A DNA stretch of 5,926 nucleotides, from positions 1 through 5,926 of the forward strand of contig JAAYWE010000155.1 in the NCBI GenBank assembly GCA_012516755.1, given 5' to 3'. The translations under genes and the position numbers were made by a program. How positions within the stretch are numbered: position 1 is the first letter of the stretch; each line of letters begins with the position of its first letter. Below are positions 1 to 5,655 of this stretch, piece after piece. The DNA comes from Treponema sp. GTDB lineage: Bacteria; Spirochaetota; Spirochaetia; Treponematales; Rectinemataceae. The notes below the pieces were generated by a model that ran no database searches, was not told the origin of the DNA, and saw nothing but the letters and a program-made list of their open reading frames with translations.

Positions 1-1
1 C

Positions 2-1114
2 AAGATCGTAATTCCTTATGGCTCAATGTATGTCTTCGTAACTGGAGAAGTGACCAAGTCGAGCTGGGTGGGCATCACAGGGCTTACGCGATTGCGGGAT
101 GCTGTGACACCGCTTCTTACACGCTATTCTTCGCTTCGCGATGTCAAAGTAAAATCTGCAGATGGCTACGAGAAAATTTTCGATCTTTTCAAAGCGGAGC
201 GCTATGGGGATCTTTCGCAGGATCCTTTCTTGAGGCCTGGCGATGAGATCAGGATTTCTAGCCTTACCAATCTGGTGACAATACAGGGTGAAGTAAAACG
301 TCCTGGGACCTACCAGCTTCTGCCTGGCGAGGGTCTCAAAGAGCTCGTGAGCGTATACGCTGATGGCTTTACTGAAAAAGCCAATACCTCGCGCCTCACG
401 CTCTTGCATTATCTTTCCGAAAGCTCGCCTGTGGGCGAAAAAATGCAGTTCGATTACACCAAATTTCCGGATATGGAGCTGAGACTCTATGATGTAGTCA
501 CCGTTCCATCCTTGCAGGAGCTCCTTCCTGTGGCGTGGTTTGAGGGAGCAGTAGGTTTGAGTAGCACTGGTGCATCACCAGAAACCAGCCAGCGCTCGGC
601 TTACACTTTTGTGCCAGGCGAAACCGTGTCGCAAGCAGCTCTTACAAACCGAAAACTCTTTTCCGCTGTATCTGACCTATCTTCAGCATACATAATACAT
701 GCAGATGGATCGCAGACAGCGGTCGATCTTGCCAAATTCATCTACGACTATGATTTGACAAATGATATCCAATTGCGAGCTAACGACATCATAATCGTTC
801 CTTTCCGGCAGTTTTTTGTTTCCGTATCGGGAGCCGTGAGGTATCCAGGACGCTATCCTTATATTCCAAAAAGAACCTGGGAATACTATGTTGGATTGGC
901 GGGCGGTTTCGATACAGACAGGAATTCTGGCCAGAAGATAGAAATCTATGATGTCAAATCGAATAAGGTAGCAATAGCAGGACGAGAGATTCAGCCAGAG
1001 GATAATATAGTCGCAGAAAGCAATTCCTTTACCTATAATATGATGAAGATTTCATCGATTCTCTCGAGCGTTCTTTCTCTTACGGTGCTTATAATCAGCA
1101 TATTGGGCATGTAA
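2..1114 (+). CDS. SLBB-domain polysaccharide export protein (Wza-like), 5' end outside window
   Basis: The frame is open from the first bases (KIVIPYGS precedes the first ATG at 26), so this is a C-terminal fragment of 370 residues and the ATG is probably internal. Numbering from that Met, SLBB/soluble-ligand-binding-like units begin at about 1 (YVFVTGEV), 83 (LVTIQGEVKRPGTYQLLPGE), 168 (a degenerate unit with YTFVPGETV) and 263 (FFVSVSGAVRYPGRYPYIP). Each unit tends to end in a D-x-I/V-x-V-P turn (for example ANDIIIVPF), typical of these beta-grasp repeats. The last 20 residues (about 343-362) are one strongly hydrophobic helix with almost no tail. In Wza-family proteins the C-terminal segment crosses the outer membrane and the SLBB rings line a periplasmic channel for capsule or exopolysaccharide. 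The signal peptide and the Poly_export domain would lie upstream, unseen. The transferase and regulator downstream fit a polysaccharide locus. The family call is firm; the exact polymer is unknown. Confidence 0.88.
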   Translation, partial: KIVIPYGSMYVFVTGEVTKSSWVGITGLTRLRDAVTPLLTRYSSLRDVKVKSADGYEKIFDLFKAERYGDLSQDPFLRPGDEIRISSLTNLVTIQGEVKRPGTYQLLPGEGLKELVSVYADGFTEKANTSRLTLLHYLSESSPVGEKMQFDYTKFPDMELRLYDVVTVPSLQELLPVAWFEGAVGLSSTGASPETSQRSAYTFVPGETVSQAALTNRKLFSAVSDLSSAYIIHADGSQTAVDLAKFIYDYDLTNDIQLRANDIIIVPFRQFFVSVSGAVRYPGRYPYIPKRTWEYYVGLAGGFDTDRNSGQKIEIYDVKSNKVAIAGREIQPEDNIVAESNSFTYNMMKISSILSSVLSLTVLIISILGM

Positions 1115-1136
1115 GGCTCGGTTTCTTGAAATTTTA

Positions 1137-1175
1137 AAAGATCTGGCACTAATTTATGAATTGTGCCGGATCTTT
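1137..1175 (+). terminator. Long hairpin after the SLBB gene, possible terminator or processing site
   Basis: Arms 1137-1149 (AAAGATCTGGCAC) and 1163-1175 (GTGCCGGATCTTT) pair over 13 bp, with a single G-U wobble at 1144/1168. The inner AATT at 1151-1154 and 1159-1162 can extend the stem by 4 bp beyond a bulged T1150, leaving a TATG loop. It starts 22 bases after the SLBB stop. The T run (1173-1175, then GTCT) is short, so termination may be weak or partial. The hairpin could equally be an attenuator or an mRNA 3'-end stabiliser between the export gene and the regulator. Confidence 0.55.
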
Positions 1176-1196
1176 GTCTCAGATGTAGTCAGAGAG

Positions 1197-1829
1197 ATGA
1201 ATTATTCTAATCCGGAACTCCAGCTCCTCCAGTCGATATATAAGGCGACAGAAGAAGGGGATAGCTACGCCTCCGTATCTCAGCGGCAGTTGGCTAGCAG
1301 CGCTGGGTTATCTATTGGCTTGACGAATATACTCTTGAAGCGCTTCATAGAAAGAGGCTGGGTCAAATTCCTCCATATCGATGGGAAAAAGATCAAATAT
1401 GCGCTTACCCCTTCTGGAATGGAAGAGATAGCCATGCGAGCCGTGGAATACTTTGCCAGGGCGGAACGAAATACAGAGCTATATCGGAAAAAGATCGATA
1501 TCTTTATAGAAGGAATTGTACGCGAGAGATATAAGGCGTTGCTCTTAATTGGGCTTTCGGAGCTCGATTTTTTGTTCGACTATGCTTGCCTTAGATATAA
1601 GATCGGATTCTACAAGAATATAAAGGTATTCATGCGAGAAAAAGATGAGCAAGATTCTAATTGGGATGGGCTAGTGGTGGTCTGTGCCGATAATTTCGAA
1701 GATAGCGAAGAAATGAAAGGCCAAGTGGGGATAGATATAAAACAGCATATGGGCATACCCAAAGAAATACCGCTCATCAGATTTTCGCAGATTCTCATGA
1801 ATATTGCAGTGAAAAATACTAATTCATAA
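1197..1829 (+). CDS. Winged-helix regulator, EPS-associated MarR-like, with C-terminal alpha/beta domain
   Basis: From ATG 1197 the product has 210 residues. Residues about 27-75 form a winged helix: SQRQLASSAGLSIGLTNILL (29-48) carries the two helices of the HTH, and VKFLHIDGKKIKYALTPSG is the wing ending in the usual L-T-P-x-G. This pattern resembles the small MarR-like regulators found in exopolysaccharide and LPS loci. About 85-110 looks helical and may dimerise. About 112-200 is an extra domain with strands ALLLIGLSELDFLF and WDGLVVVCADNF that resembles a Rossmann-like alpha/beta fold; I cannot name it, and it may sense a ligand. A TTG at 1161 would extend the frame by 12 codons, but it lies inside the hairpin stem-loop and the extension is not family-like, so ATG 1197 is preferred; its ribosome site (AGAGAG) is poor. 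The position between an export gene and the initiating transferase suggests local control. Target and ligand are inference. Confidence 0.75.
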   Translation: MNYSNPELQLLQSIYKATEEGDSYASVSQRQLASSAGLSIGLTNILLKRFIERGWVKFLHIDGKKIKYALTPSGMEEIAMRAVEYFARAERNTELYRKKIDIFIEGIVRERYKALLLIGLSELDFLFDYACLRYKIGFYKNIKVFMREKDEQDSNWDGLVVVCADNFEDSEEMKGQVGIDIKQHMGIPKEIPLIRFSQILMNIAVKNTNS

Positions 1830-1848
1830 AGCAAACCGATAAAAGGGC

Positions 1849-1886
1849 TTGCAAAGTACACACAAAATAATCAATAATAGTATTAT
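1849..1886 (+). promoter_or_regulatory. Candidate promoter with dyad before the sugar-phosphate transferase
   Basis: TTGCAA at 1849-1854 and AATAAT at 1873-1878 are separated by 18 bases and resemble -35 and -10 boxes. The -10 overlaps a small dyad ATAAT-AGT-ATTAT (1874-1886), where a repressor could sit. The stretch is A/T-rich in general, so chance matches are likely, and the gene may instead be read through from the regulator 80 bases upstream. Confidence 0.3.
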
Positions 1887-1909
1887 CAAAAAAAGAAGGA
1901 TCGAATGCG

Positions 1910-2992
1910 ATGTCATACGAAGTGGCTATAAGTTCCGCATTTCTATCGGCATTCACAATGCCTATTATCTTGAACTTTGCGCATAAGAATAAGCTTTTCG
2001 ATTCTTCTGATGCAAGAAAGAACCATAATGGAAACATTCCGCGTCTGGGGGGTGTTGGAATGTTTTTTGCCTTTGCAACTATGATGTTCGCGCTCATTTT
2101 GATTCAGCCCGGGACGGTTGCAAAAGAGCTTGCTTCTCGCGCAAGTCGGCTTTGGCCAATTGGTTTGGCGGGAACACTCATGTGCATAATCGGGCTTCTA
2201 GATGACATTAAGTCACAGCCAGCAAAACTCAAACTCGTTATACAGATTCTGGCGGCAATATTGGTAGTTGCAAGTGGATATAGATTTAGAGGTTTTGGGT
2301 TTCATCAGAATGCCATGCAAGGGGATCTTGCATGGCTGTCAGTGATAATTAGCCTGGGATGGATTGTGGGAGTTGCAAATGCGATAAACTTCATAGATGG
2401 CGTAGACGGTCTAGCCGGAAGTATATCTTTTGCTTCTTCGCTTGCCTATGGAATTTTCTATTATCGAGTTGGGGATCAATCTAGTTCGCTTATCTGTCTA
2501 TGCATCGCGGGTGTAATTGTAGGATTTCTATTGTTCAATTTACCCATGCCCAGGGCTAAGATATTCATGGGAGATTCTGGGAGCCTCTTTCTTGGATTCT
2601 CTCTGGCGGTTATGCCTTTCCTGGGACAGGTGCCGGGGATAGACTCTTCAAAGGCTGGCTTGGGCTTGATTCCATCGATTACCATGCTTGGACTTCCTGT
2701 CTTAGATGCGCTGCGGGTCATGGGATTACGGATATCTCAGGGCAAGAACCCAATGTCTCCAGACCGCCAGCATTTGCATCATCTCTTTTTTGATTCAAAC
2801 CATGGCGCATTAAGAGTCGACATCACTTTCTTCCTCGTATCGGCTGGGCTCGCTCTTGCGGTATTGGCCAGCTCAGTTATGCCCAGAAGCCTGGGGTATA
2901 TGATCGAGTTTATCGCTTTAGGACTTCTTTTGATCTTTTTTAGATATGGCAGATATGTGAATATTGAGCACTCTGCAAATGCCGAGCGCTGA
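1910..2992 (+). CDS. Polyprenyl-phosphate sugar-1-phosphate transferase (WecA/TagO/MraY family)
   Basis: This 360-residue multi-pass membrane protein should transfer a sugar-1-phosphate (often GlcNAc-1-P) from a UDP-sugar to undecaprenyl phosphate at the inner membrane, the first step of O-antigen, capsule or related glycan synthesis. The family signatures are complete: KNHNGNIPRLGG (37-48), GLLDD (95-99, Mg-binding Asp pair), NAINFIDGVDGL (157-168), FMGDSGSLFLG (219-229) and DRQHLHH (285-291, the His motif typical of WecA/TagO-type enzymes rather than MraY). About ten hydrophobic segments alternate with these cytoplasmic loops, and the length is normal for the family. ATG 1910 is preceded by AGAAGGA at 1894-1900 at good spacing; an ATG at 1905 is out of frame and soon closed. 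The neighbouring SLBB export protein and EPS-type regulator support a glycan role. Substrate identity and choice among wecA, tagO or wbpL-like names cannot be decided from sequence alone, so no symbol is given. Confidence 0.93.
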   Translation: MSYEVAISSAFLSAFTMPIILNFAHKNKLFDSSDARKNHNGNIPRLGGVGMFFAFATMMFALILIQPGTVAKELASRASRLWPIGLAGTLMCIIGLLDDIKSQPAKLKLVIQILAAILVVASGYRFRGFGFHQNAMQGDLAWLSVIISLGWIVGVANAINFIDGVDGLAGSISFASSLAYGIFYYRVGDQSSSLICLCIAGVIVGFLLFNLPMPRAKIFMGDSGSLFLGFSLAVMPFLGQVPGIDSSKAGLGLIPSITMLGLPVLDALRVMGLRISQGKNPMSPDRQHLHHLFFDSNHGALRVDITFFLVSAGLALAVLASSVMPRSLGYMIEFIALGLLLIFFRYGRYVNIEHSANAER

Positions 2993-3151
2993 GGAAGCCG
3001 AAATTATCGGGATTCCTGTGTCTTGGTCTTGTATAAAGTCTGTTTATATTGCTTGTCCTAATAGACCGAATCAGGCTCGAATAGACAAGATCGGATTTTA
3101 ATAGGCAGCTCAAGAGAAGTTATTTTCAGTAGGTTTACATAAGGTGGAGAG
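2993..3151. other. Intergenic stretch between transferase stop and terminator
   Basis: I see no coding frame with a ribosome site here. An imperfect hairpin sits on the transferase stop codon (2992-3017: AGGAA/TTCCT outer, CCGA/TCGG inner, loop AATTA). TTGGTC (3023-3028) and TATATT (3045-3050) with a 16-base spacer could be a weak promoter reading toward the terminator. CTTGTC (3052-3057) and GACAAG (3084-3089) are complementary across 26 bases. Three spaced AATAGRC boxes are listed separately. At about 160 bases it is long for a simple 3' untranslated tail. Confidence 0.4.
3060..3106 (+). repeat. Three AATAGRC boxes at exact 20-bp spacing
   Basis: AATAGAC occurs at 3060-3066 and 3080-3086, and AATAGGC at 3100-3106, each starting exactly 20 bases after the previous one. 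The first two 20-base units share about 12 of 20 positions, the second and third about 9, so this is either a decayed tandem repeat or a set of protein-binding boxes on one face of the helix (two turns apart). Three copies of a 7-mer are few, so chance is not excluded. Confidence 0.35.
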
Positions 3152-3199
3152 AAGGCCGCCGGAATTCAAGCAAAACCAGAATTCCGGCGGCCTTTTTTT
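3152..3199 (+). terminator. Strong intrinsic (rho-independent) terminator
   Basis: The arms at 3152-3167 (AAGGCCGCCGGAATTC) and 3179-3194 are perfectly complementary over 16 bp, with an 11-base loop (AAGCAAAACCA) and a run of seven T at 3193-3199. This is a textbook + strand terminator, and it should end transcription of the polysaccharide genes before the caspase gene. The lower stem gives A-A on the left and T-T on the right, but there is no matching long T run for minus-strand transcripts. Confidence 0.93.
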
Positions 3200-3325
3200 G
3201 CTTCGGCGAAGGTACTATGCATAGGTTCTATGAAAAAGGTGCAGCGGAGCTAAATACTGCAAAATATAATGCGCAAAGGTAGAAAAAGCATTATAATTCA
3301 AGATATCGGCTGAAAAAGCTCAGAA
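3200..3325. other. Upstream region of the caspase gene with a 10-bp palindrome
   Basis: This stretch has no gene on either strand that I can support. It contains the perfect palindrome CTATGCATAG (3215-3224), which could be an operator half-site pair or chance, and two exact TATAAT sequences (3265-3270 and 3292-3297). The second is proposed below as a -10 box. Confidence 0.4.
3270..3297 (+). promoter_or_regulatory. Candidate promoter of the caspase-like gene
   Basis: TATAAT at 3292-3297 is an exact -10 consensus, with a weak -35 candidate TGCGCA at 3270-3275 and a 16-base spacer. Transcription would begin near 3304, giving a leader of roughly 68 bases that contains the whole 9-bp purine repeat. 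The strong terminator upstream means the gene needs its own promoter. The other TATAAT (3265-3270) has no recognisable -35 and is a less likely alternative. Confidence 0.35.
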
Positions 3326-3370
3326 GAACAAGAAGATTAAGAAGGCCAGAAAGATTAAGAAGATTAAGAA
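3326..3370 (+). repeat. 9-bp purine-rich minisatellite abutting the caspase start codon
   Basis: Five 9-base units lie end to end: GAACAAGAA (3326), GATTAAGAA (3335), GGCCAGAAA (3344), GATTAAGAA (3353) and GATTAAGAA (3362). Three are identical, one has two changes and one is divergent. The tract ends one base before ATG 3372, so the AAGAAG elements within it are the only Shine-Dalgarno-like sequence available. In the gene's reading frame it would read as Lys/Ile-rich codons (KKIKKARKIKKIKN), continuous with MKKI, but no usable start codon lies upstream before the TAA at 3294. Confidence 0.75.
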
Positions 3371-3371
3371 T

Positions 3372-5504
3372 ATGAAAAAGATTATTTGCTGGCTTCTCGC
3401 CCTGTCTATCGCGTTCATCTATCCTGCATTGCTTACAGCGCAGGAGAGGCGCGTCGCTCTCGTAATAGGAAATGGAGATTATCAAGCTGCTACAAAGCTC
3501 ATCAATCCGGTAAACGATGCTGCGGATATAGGAGAAGTGCTCGCCGGTCTTGGCTTCGATGTAGAAGTTAGAATCGATGCCGATCTCGATACAATGGAAA
3601 AAGCTGTGTTACGCTTTGGCAACAAGCTTGCTGGATCTACTGATTCCGTGGGATTTTTCTATTATGCCGGCCATGGTGTGCAGTCGAACGGGGAAAATTA
3701 CTTTATTCCGGTGGATGCTCGCCTTAGCGCGGAATCGATGCTCCGGATAAGGGCAATTCCTCTGCAATTCGTTCTGGATAGCATAGGAGAGGCTGGGAAT
3801 AAGTTAAATATTATAGTGCTCGACGCATGCAGGGATAATCCATTTTCGTGGGCGCGATCGAGCGCTCGAGGGCTTGCGGTGGTTGGAATCCAGCCTGCAG
3901 CAAGCATCGTTGTGTATTCGACAAGCGCTGGGAAGGTTGCCCAGGATGGAACTGGTCGAAATGGCACATTTACAGAAGAGCTTTTACGGCATTTGCCAAC
4001 CCCTGGGCTCGATATAATGGAAGTATTGCGGCGCACAGGCCAGGATGTGCAGGCAAAAACCGCCAGCGCGCAGATTCCGGCGATCTACAGCCAGTTCTTT
4101 GGATTTTTGCAGTTGGTGCCAGGAGAAGCTCCGGCAATGGCAGGTCCTGCGGCTCCAATGGAAACAAGCGCCAAGGCGAGTCCTGCTGCAGGCTCCGTAA
4201 CCAGCGCTGGTTCTAGTTCTGGATCGAGCTCTGAGTCAAGCGGAGTGCTGGATTATCTACCGGCTTTTTTTGATGAAGCGCCTGCGAATAGCAAGCTTAC
4301 CATTGCTAAGGCTGAAGAGCTAACATGGGATGGTCAATGGCTCTCGGCCTGGAAGATTCTCGAAATAACGGACCCAAATAATCGCGACCCTTACATGCTT
4401 GCAAAAAAAATACGCACAATGCTCGATGGCAACACATCGCTCGATTTGTTTCAGGGTTTTTCGATAGCCAATATGCCACCAGATGGAGATTGGGAGGCTG
4501 CTTGTGAGGCTGGAACTCTAGATGAGGATTATTTCGATTTCGACCCCCATAGTGCGGTACAAGCTCTCTTAAAGCGAGATGTCAAAGTTCCGCCAGTGCT
4601 GGCGGCAGCGCTCGGCGATTTCTATTACAGTGCCTACTATGATTATGACGATAGTTCTTTTCTGAGCCTCGATGAGATAAGGGACAATGCTCTCCACTGG
4701 TATGATATCGCGAACGAAAACTTCGTTCTTGTCGAGTTGGAGAGTATTATGCACTATGCCGAGCTTCTTATGGACGCAGGCCGGGCAGATGAAGCTGTTT
4801 CAATTCTTGAAGATGAAACAGAATGGGAGCCCGAAGACATCGAATTGAGGCTAAAGCTCATAGATGCATATATCGCGACAGGCAAGAATTCGGGTGCATT
4901 TTCGGAACTCGATAGGCTCATAGAGATGACTCCTTCGAATGAGGATGCACGCGAATTCTACCACAGAGCATTCGAATTGGCTCTCAAAATACAAGACCAG
5001 CAGGCACTGAATCGATACCTAGCAGCATTCGAGAAGAAATATCCCAATGACTGGCTCGCTGGGCTTGTACGTCACAGAGTAGCTGTCCAGACAGGCAATT
5101 ATATGGCTGCTCAAACTATTGCCGACGGACTCATGAAGCAATTTCCTCTCAATACTGAGCTTCTTGAGGGTCTTTTGAGCAACTGGCTAGATTATTTGAA
5201 CTACAATTCTACGATTGCCGAAGCGGGGCTTGCTTTTCTTGACCGTTGGGTTGTTGCGTCTCAGTGGAATCCTGTAGCGCTGGGAACTTATTGTCTGTAC
5301 CGCTCTCTATATCGCTATATCATTGTTCAATCCTGGCCTTCTTCTTATATGAAAAACATCGCCATACAGAATGCGCTTACCGATCTCAATGTAGCTGAGA
5401 TGAACCTTTCGGTCGCAAGAAATACGCTTTCCGAAGAAGGTAAGGCTCTTTTAGATATGATACCAGATTTCCGAAATGAACTTCAGGCTGCGATGGGGTA
5501 CTAA
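3372..5504 (+). CDS. Exported caspase-like (peptidase C14 / metacaspase-type) protein with TPR-like C-terminal half
   Basis: The 710-residue product starts with a signal peptide (MKK, then a hydrophobic run to about 20, probable cleavage after LLTA at 23); no lipobox Cys is suitably placed, so a soluble periplasmic or secreted protein is expected. Residues 26-245 are a caspase-fold domain: RRVALVIGNGDY first strand, NPVNDA (45-50) with the conserved Asp, catalytic His101 in YYAGHG, catalytic Cys153 in LDACRDNPF, then VYSTSAGKVAQDGTGRNGTF (181-200). Both dyad residues are present, so it should be an active cysteine endopeptidase; bacterial and plant relatives usually cut after basic residues, but specificity here is unknown. 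Residues about 252-291 are an Ala/Pro then Ser/Gly linker. About 305-345 and 455-610 look like TPR-type helical pairs (for example AELLMDAGRADEAVSILEDE), separated by an acidic, Tyr-rich stretch (385-430). The gene stands alone between a terminator and a convergent gene. Its role (signalling, stress, envelope proteolysis) cannot be read from sequence. Confidence 0.9.
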   Translation: MKKIICWLLALSIAFIYPALLTAQERRVALVIGNGDYQAATKLINPVNDAADIGEVLAGLGFDVEVRIDADLDTMEKAVLRFGNKLAGSTDSVGFFYYAGHGVQSNGENYFIPVDARLSAESMLRIRAIPLQFVLDSIGEAGNKLNIIVLDACRDNPFSWARSSARGLAVVGIQPAASIVVYSTSAGKVAQDGTGRNGTFTEELLRHLPTPGLDIMEVLRRTGQDVQAKTASAQIPAIYSQFFGFLQLVPGEAPAMAGPAAPMETSAKASPAAGSVTSAGSSSGSSSESSGVLDYLPAFFDEAPANSKLTIAKAEELTWDGQWLSAWKILEITDPNNRDPYMLAKKIRTMLDGNTSLDLFQGFSIANMPPDGDWEAACEAGTLDEDYFDFDPHSAVQALLKRDVKVPPVLAAALGDFYYSAYYDYDDSSFLSLDEIRDNALHWYDIANENFVLVELESIMHYAELLMDAGRADEAVSILEDETEWEPEDIELRLKLIDAYIATGKNSGAFSELDRLIEMTPSNEDAREFYHRAFELALKIQDQQALNRYLAAFEKKYPNDWLAGLVRHRVAVQTGNYMAAQTIADGLMKQFPLNTELLEGLLSNWLDYLNYNSTIAEAGLAFLDRWVVASQWNPVALGTYCLYRSLYRYIIVQSWPSSYMKNIAIQNALTDLNVAEMNLSVARNTLSEEGKALLDMIPDFRNELQAAMGY

Positions 5505-5537
5505 AGTTGCTAGGCGGTCGCGTTCATCTAGATTTTA

Positions 5538-5655
5538 GGTCTGGATAAGCAAAGGCACGCTACAAATAGTGGTGCGTTACAAGTAGAGGTGCTCTATGAG
5601 CAGAGGCGCACTACAAGTAGAAGTGCTTTATAAGTAAAGACGCTCTGCAAGACGA
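5538..5655. repeat. Degenerate 17-bp tandem repeat, about seven units, between convergent genes
   Basis: Units begin at 5554, 5571, 5588, 5605, 5622 and 5639, each exactly 17 bases, with a 16-base unit at 5538 in front. Clear examples are GGTGCGTTACAAGTAGA (5571), GGTGCTCTATGAGCAGA (5588) and GGCGCACTACAAGTAGA (5605); a rough consensus is GGTGCTCTACAAGTAGA. Units differ at many positions, so the array is old or under relaxed selection. There are no unrelated spacers, which excludes CRISPR. Short self-complementary parts recur: TGCTC-TAT-GAGCA (5590-5602), GCACT/AGTGC (5608-5612 with 5622-5626) and GCAC/GTGC (5555-5558 with 5572-5575). The last units overlap the 3' end of the minus-strand hydrolase gene. 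No T-tailed terminator is visible for either convergent gene in this gap. Confidence 0.8.

Noticed and set aside
23..409. Open frame of 128 codons on the minus strand across the SLBB gene
   Set aside because: It is fully antisense to a well-supported gene with clear SLBB motifs, and its translation is rich in Arg, Cys and His with no family likeness.
1161..1196. TTG at 1161 as start of the regulator
   Set aside because: It lies in the hairpin loop/stem, has no ribosome site, and adds 12 residues before the natural start at ATG 1197.
3291..3485. Minus-strand frame with a Leu/Asn-rich repeat
   Set aside because: The Leu-Asn-Leu pattern is only the reverse translation of the 9-bp purine repeat, and the frame overlaps the caspase start.
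3698..4216. Several open frames on both strands inside the caspase domain
   Set aside because: They are out of frame with the conserved caspase motifs and show no ribosome site or recognisable domain.
5513..5537. An eighth copy of the 17-bp repeat
   Set aside because: GGTCGCGTTCATCTAGA at 5516 matches only about 10 of 17 positions and is separated from the next unit by five bases, so it is mentioned but not counted.
5538..5655. CRISPR array
   Set aside because: The units are 17 bases, directly abutting, degenerate, and without spacers or nearby cas genes.
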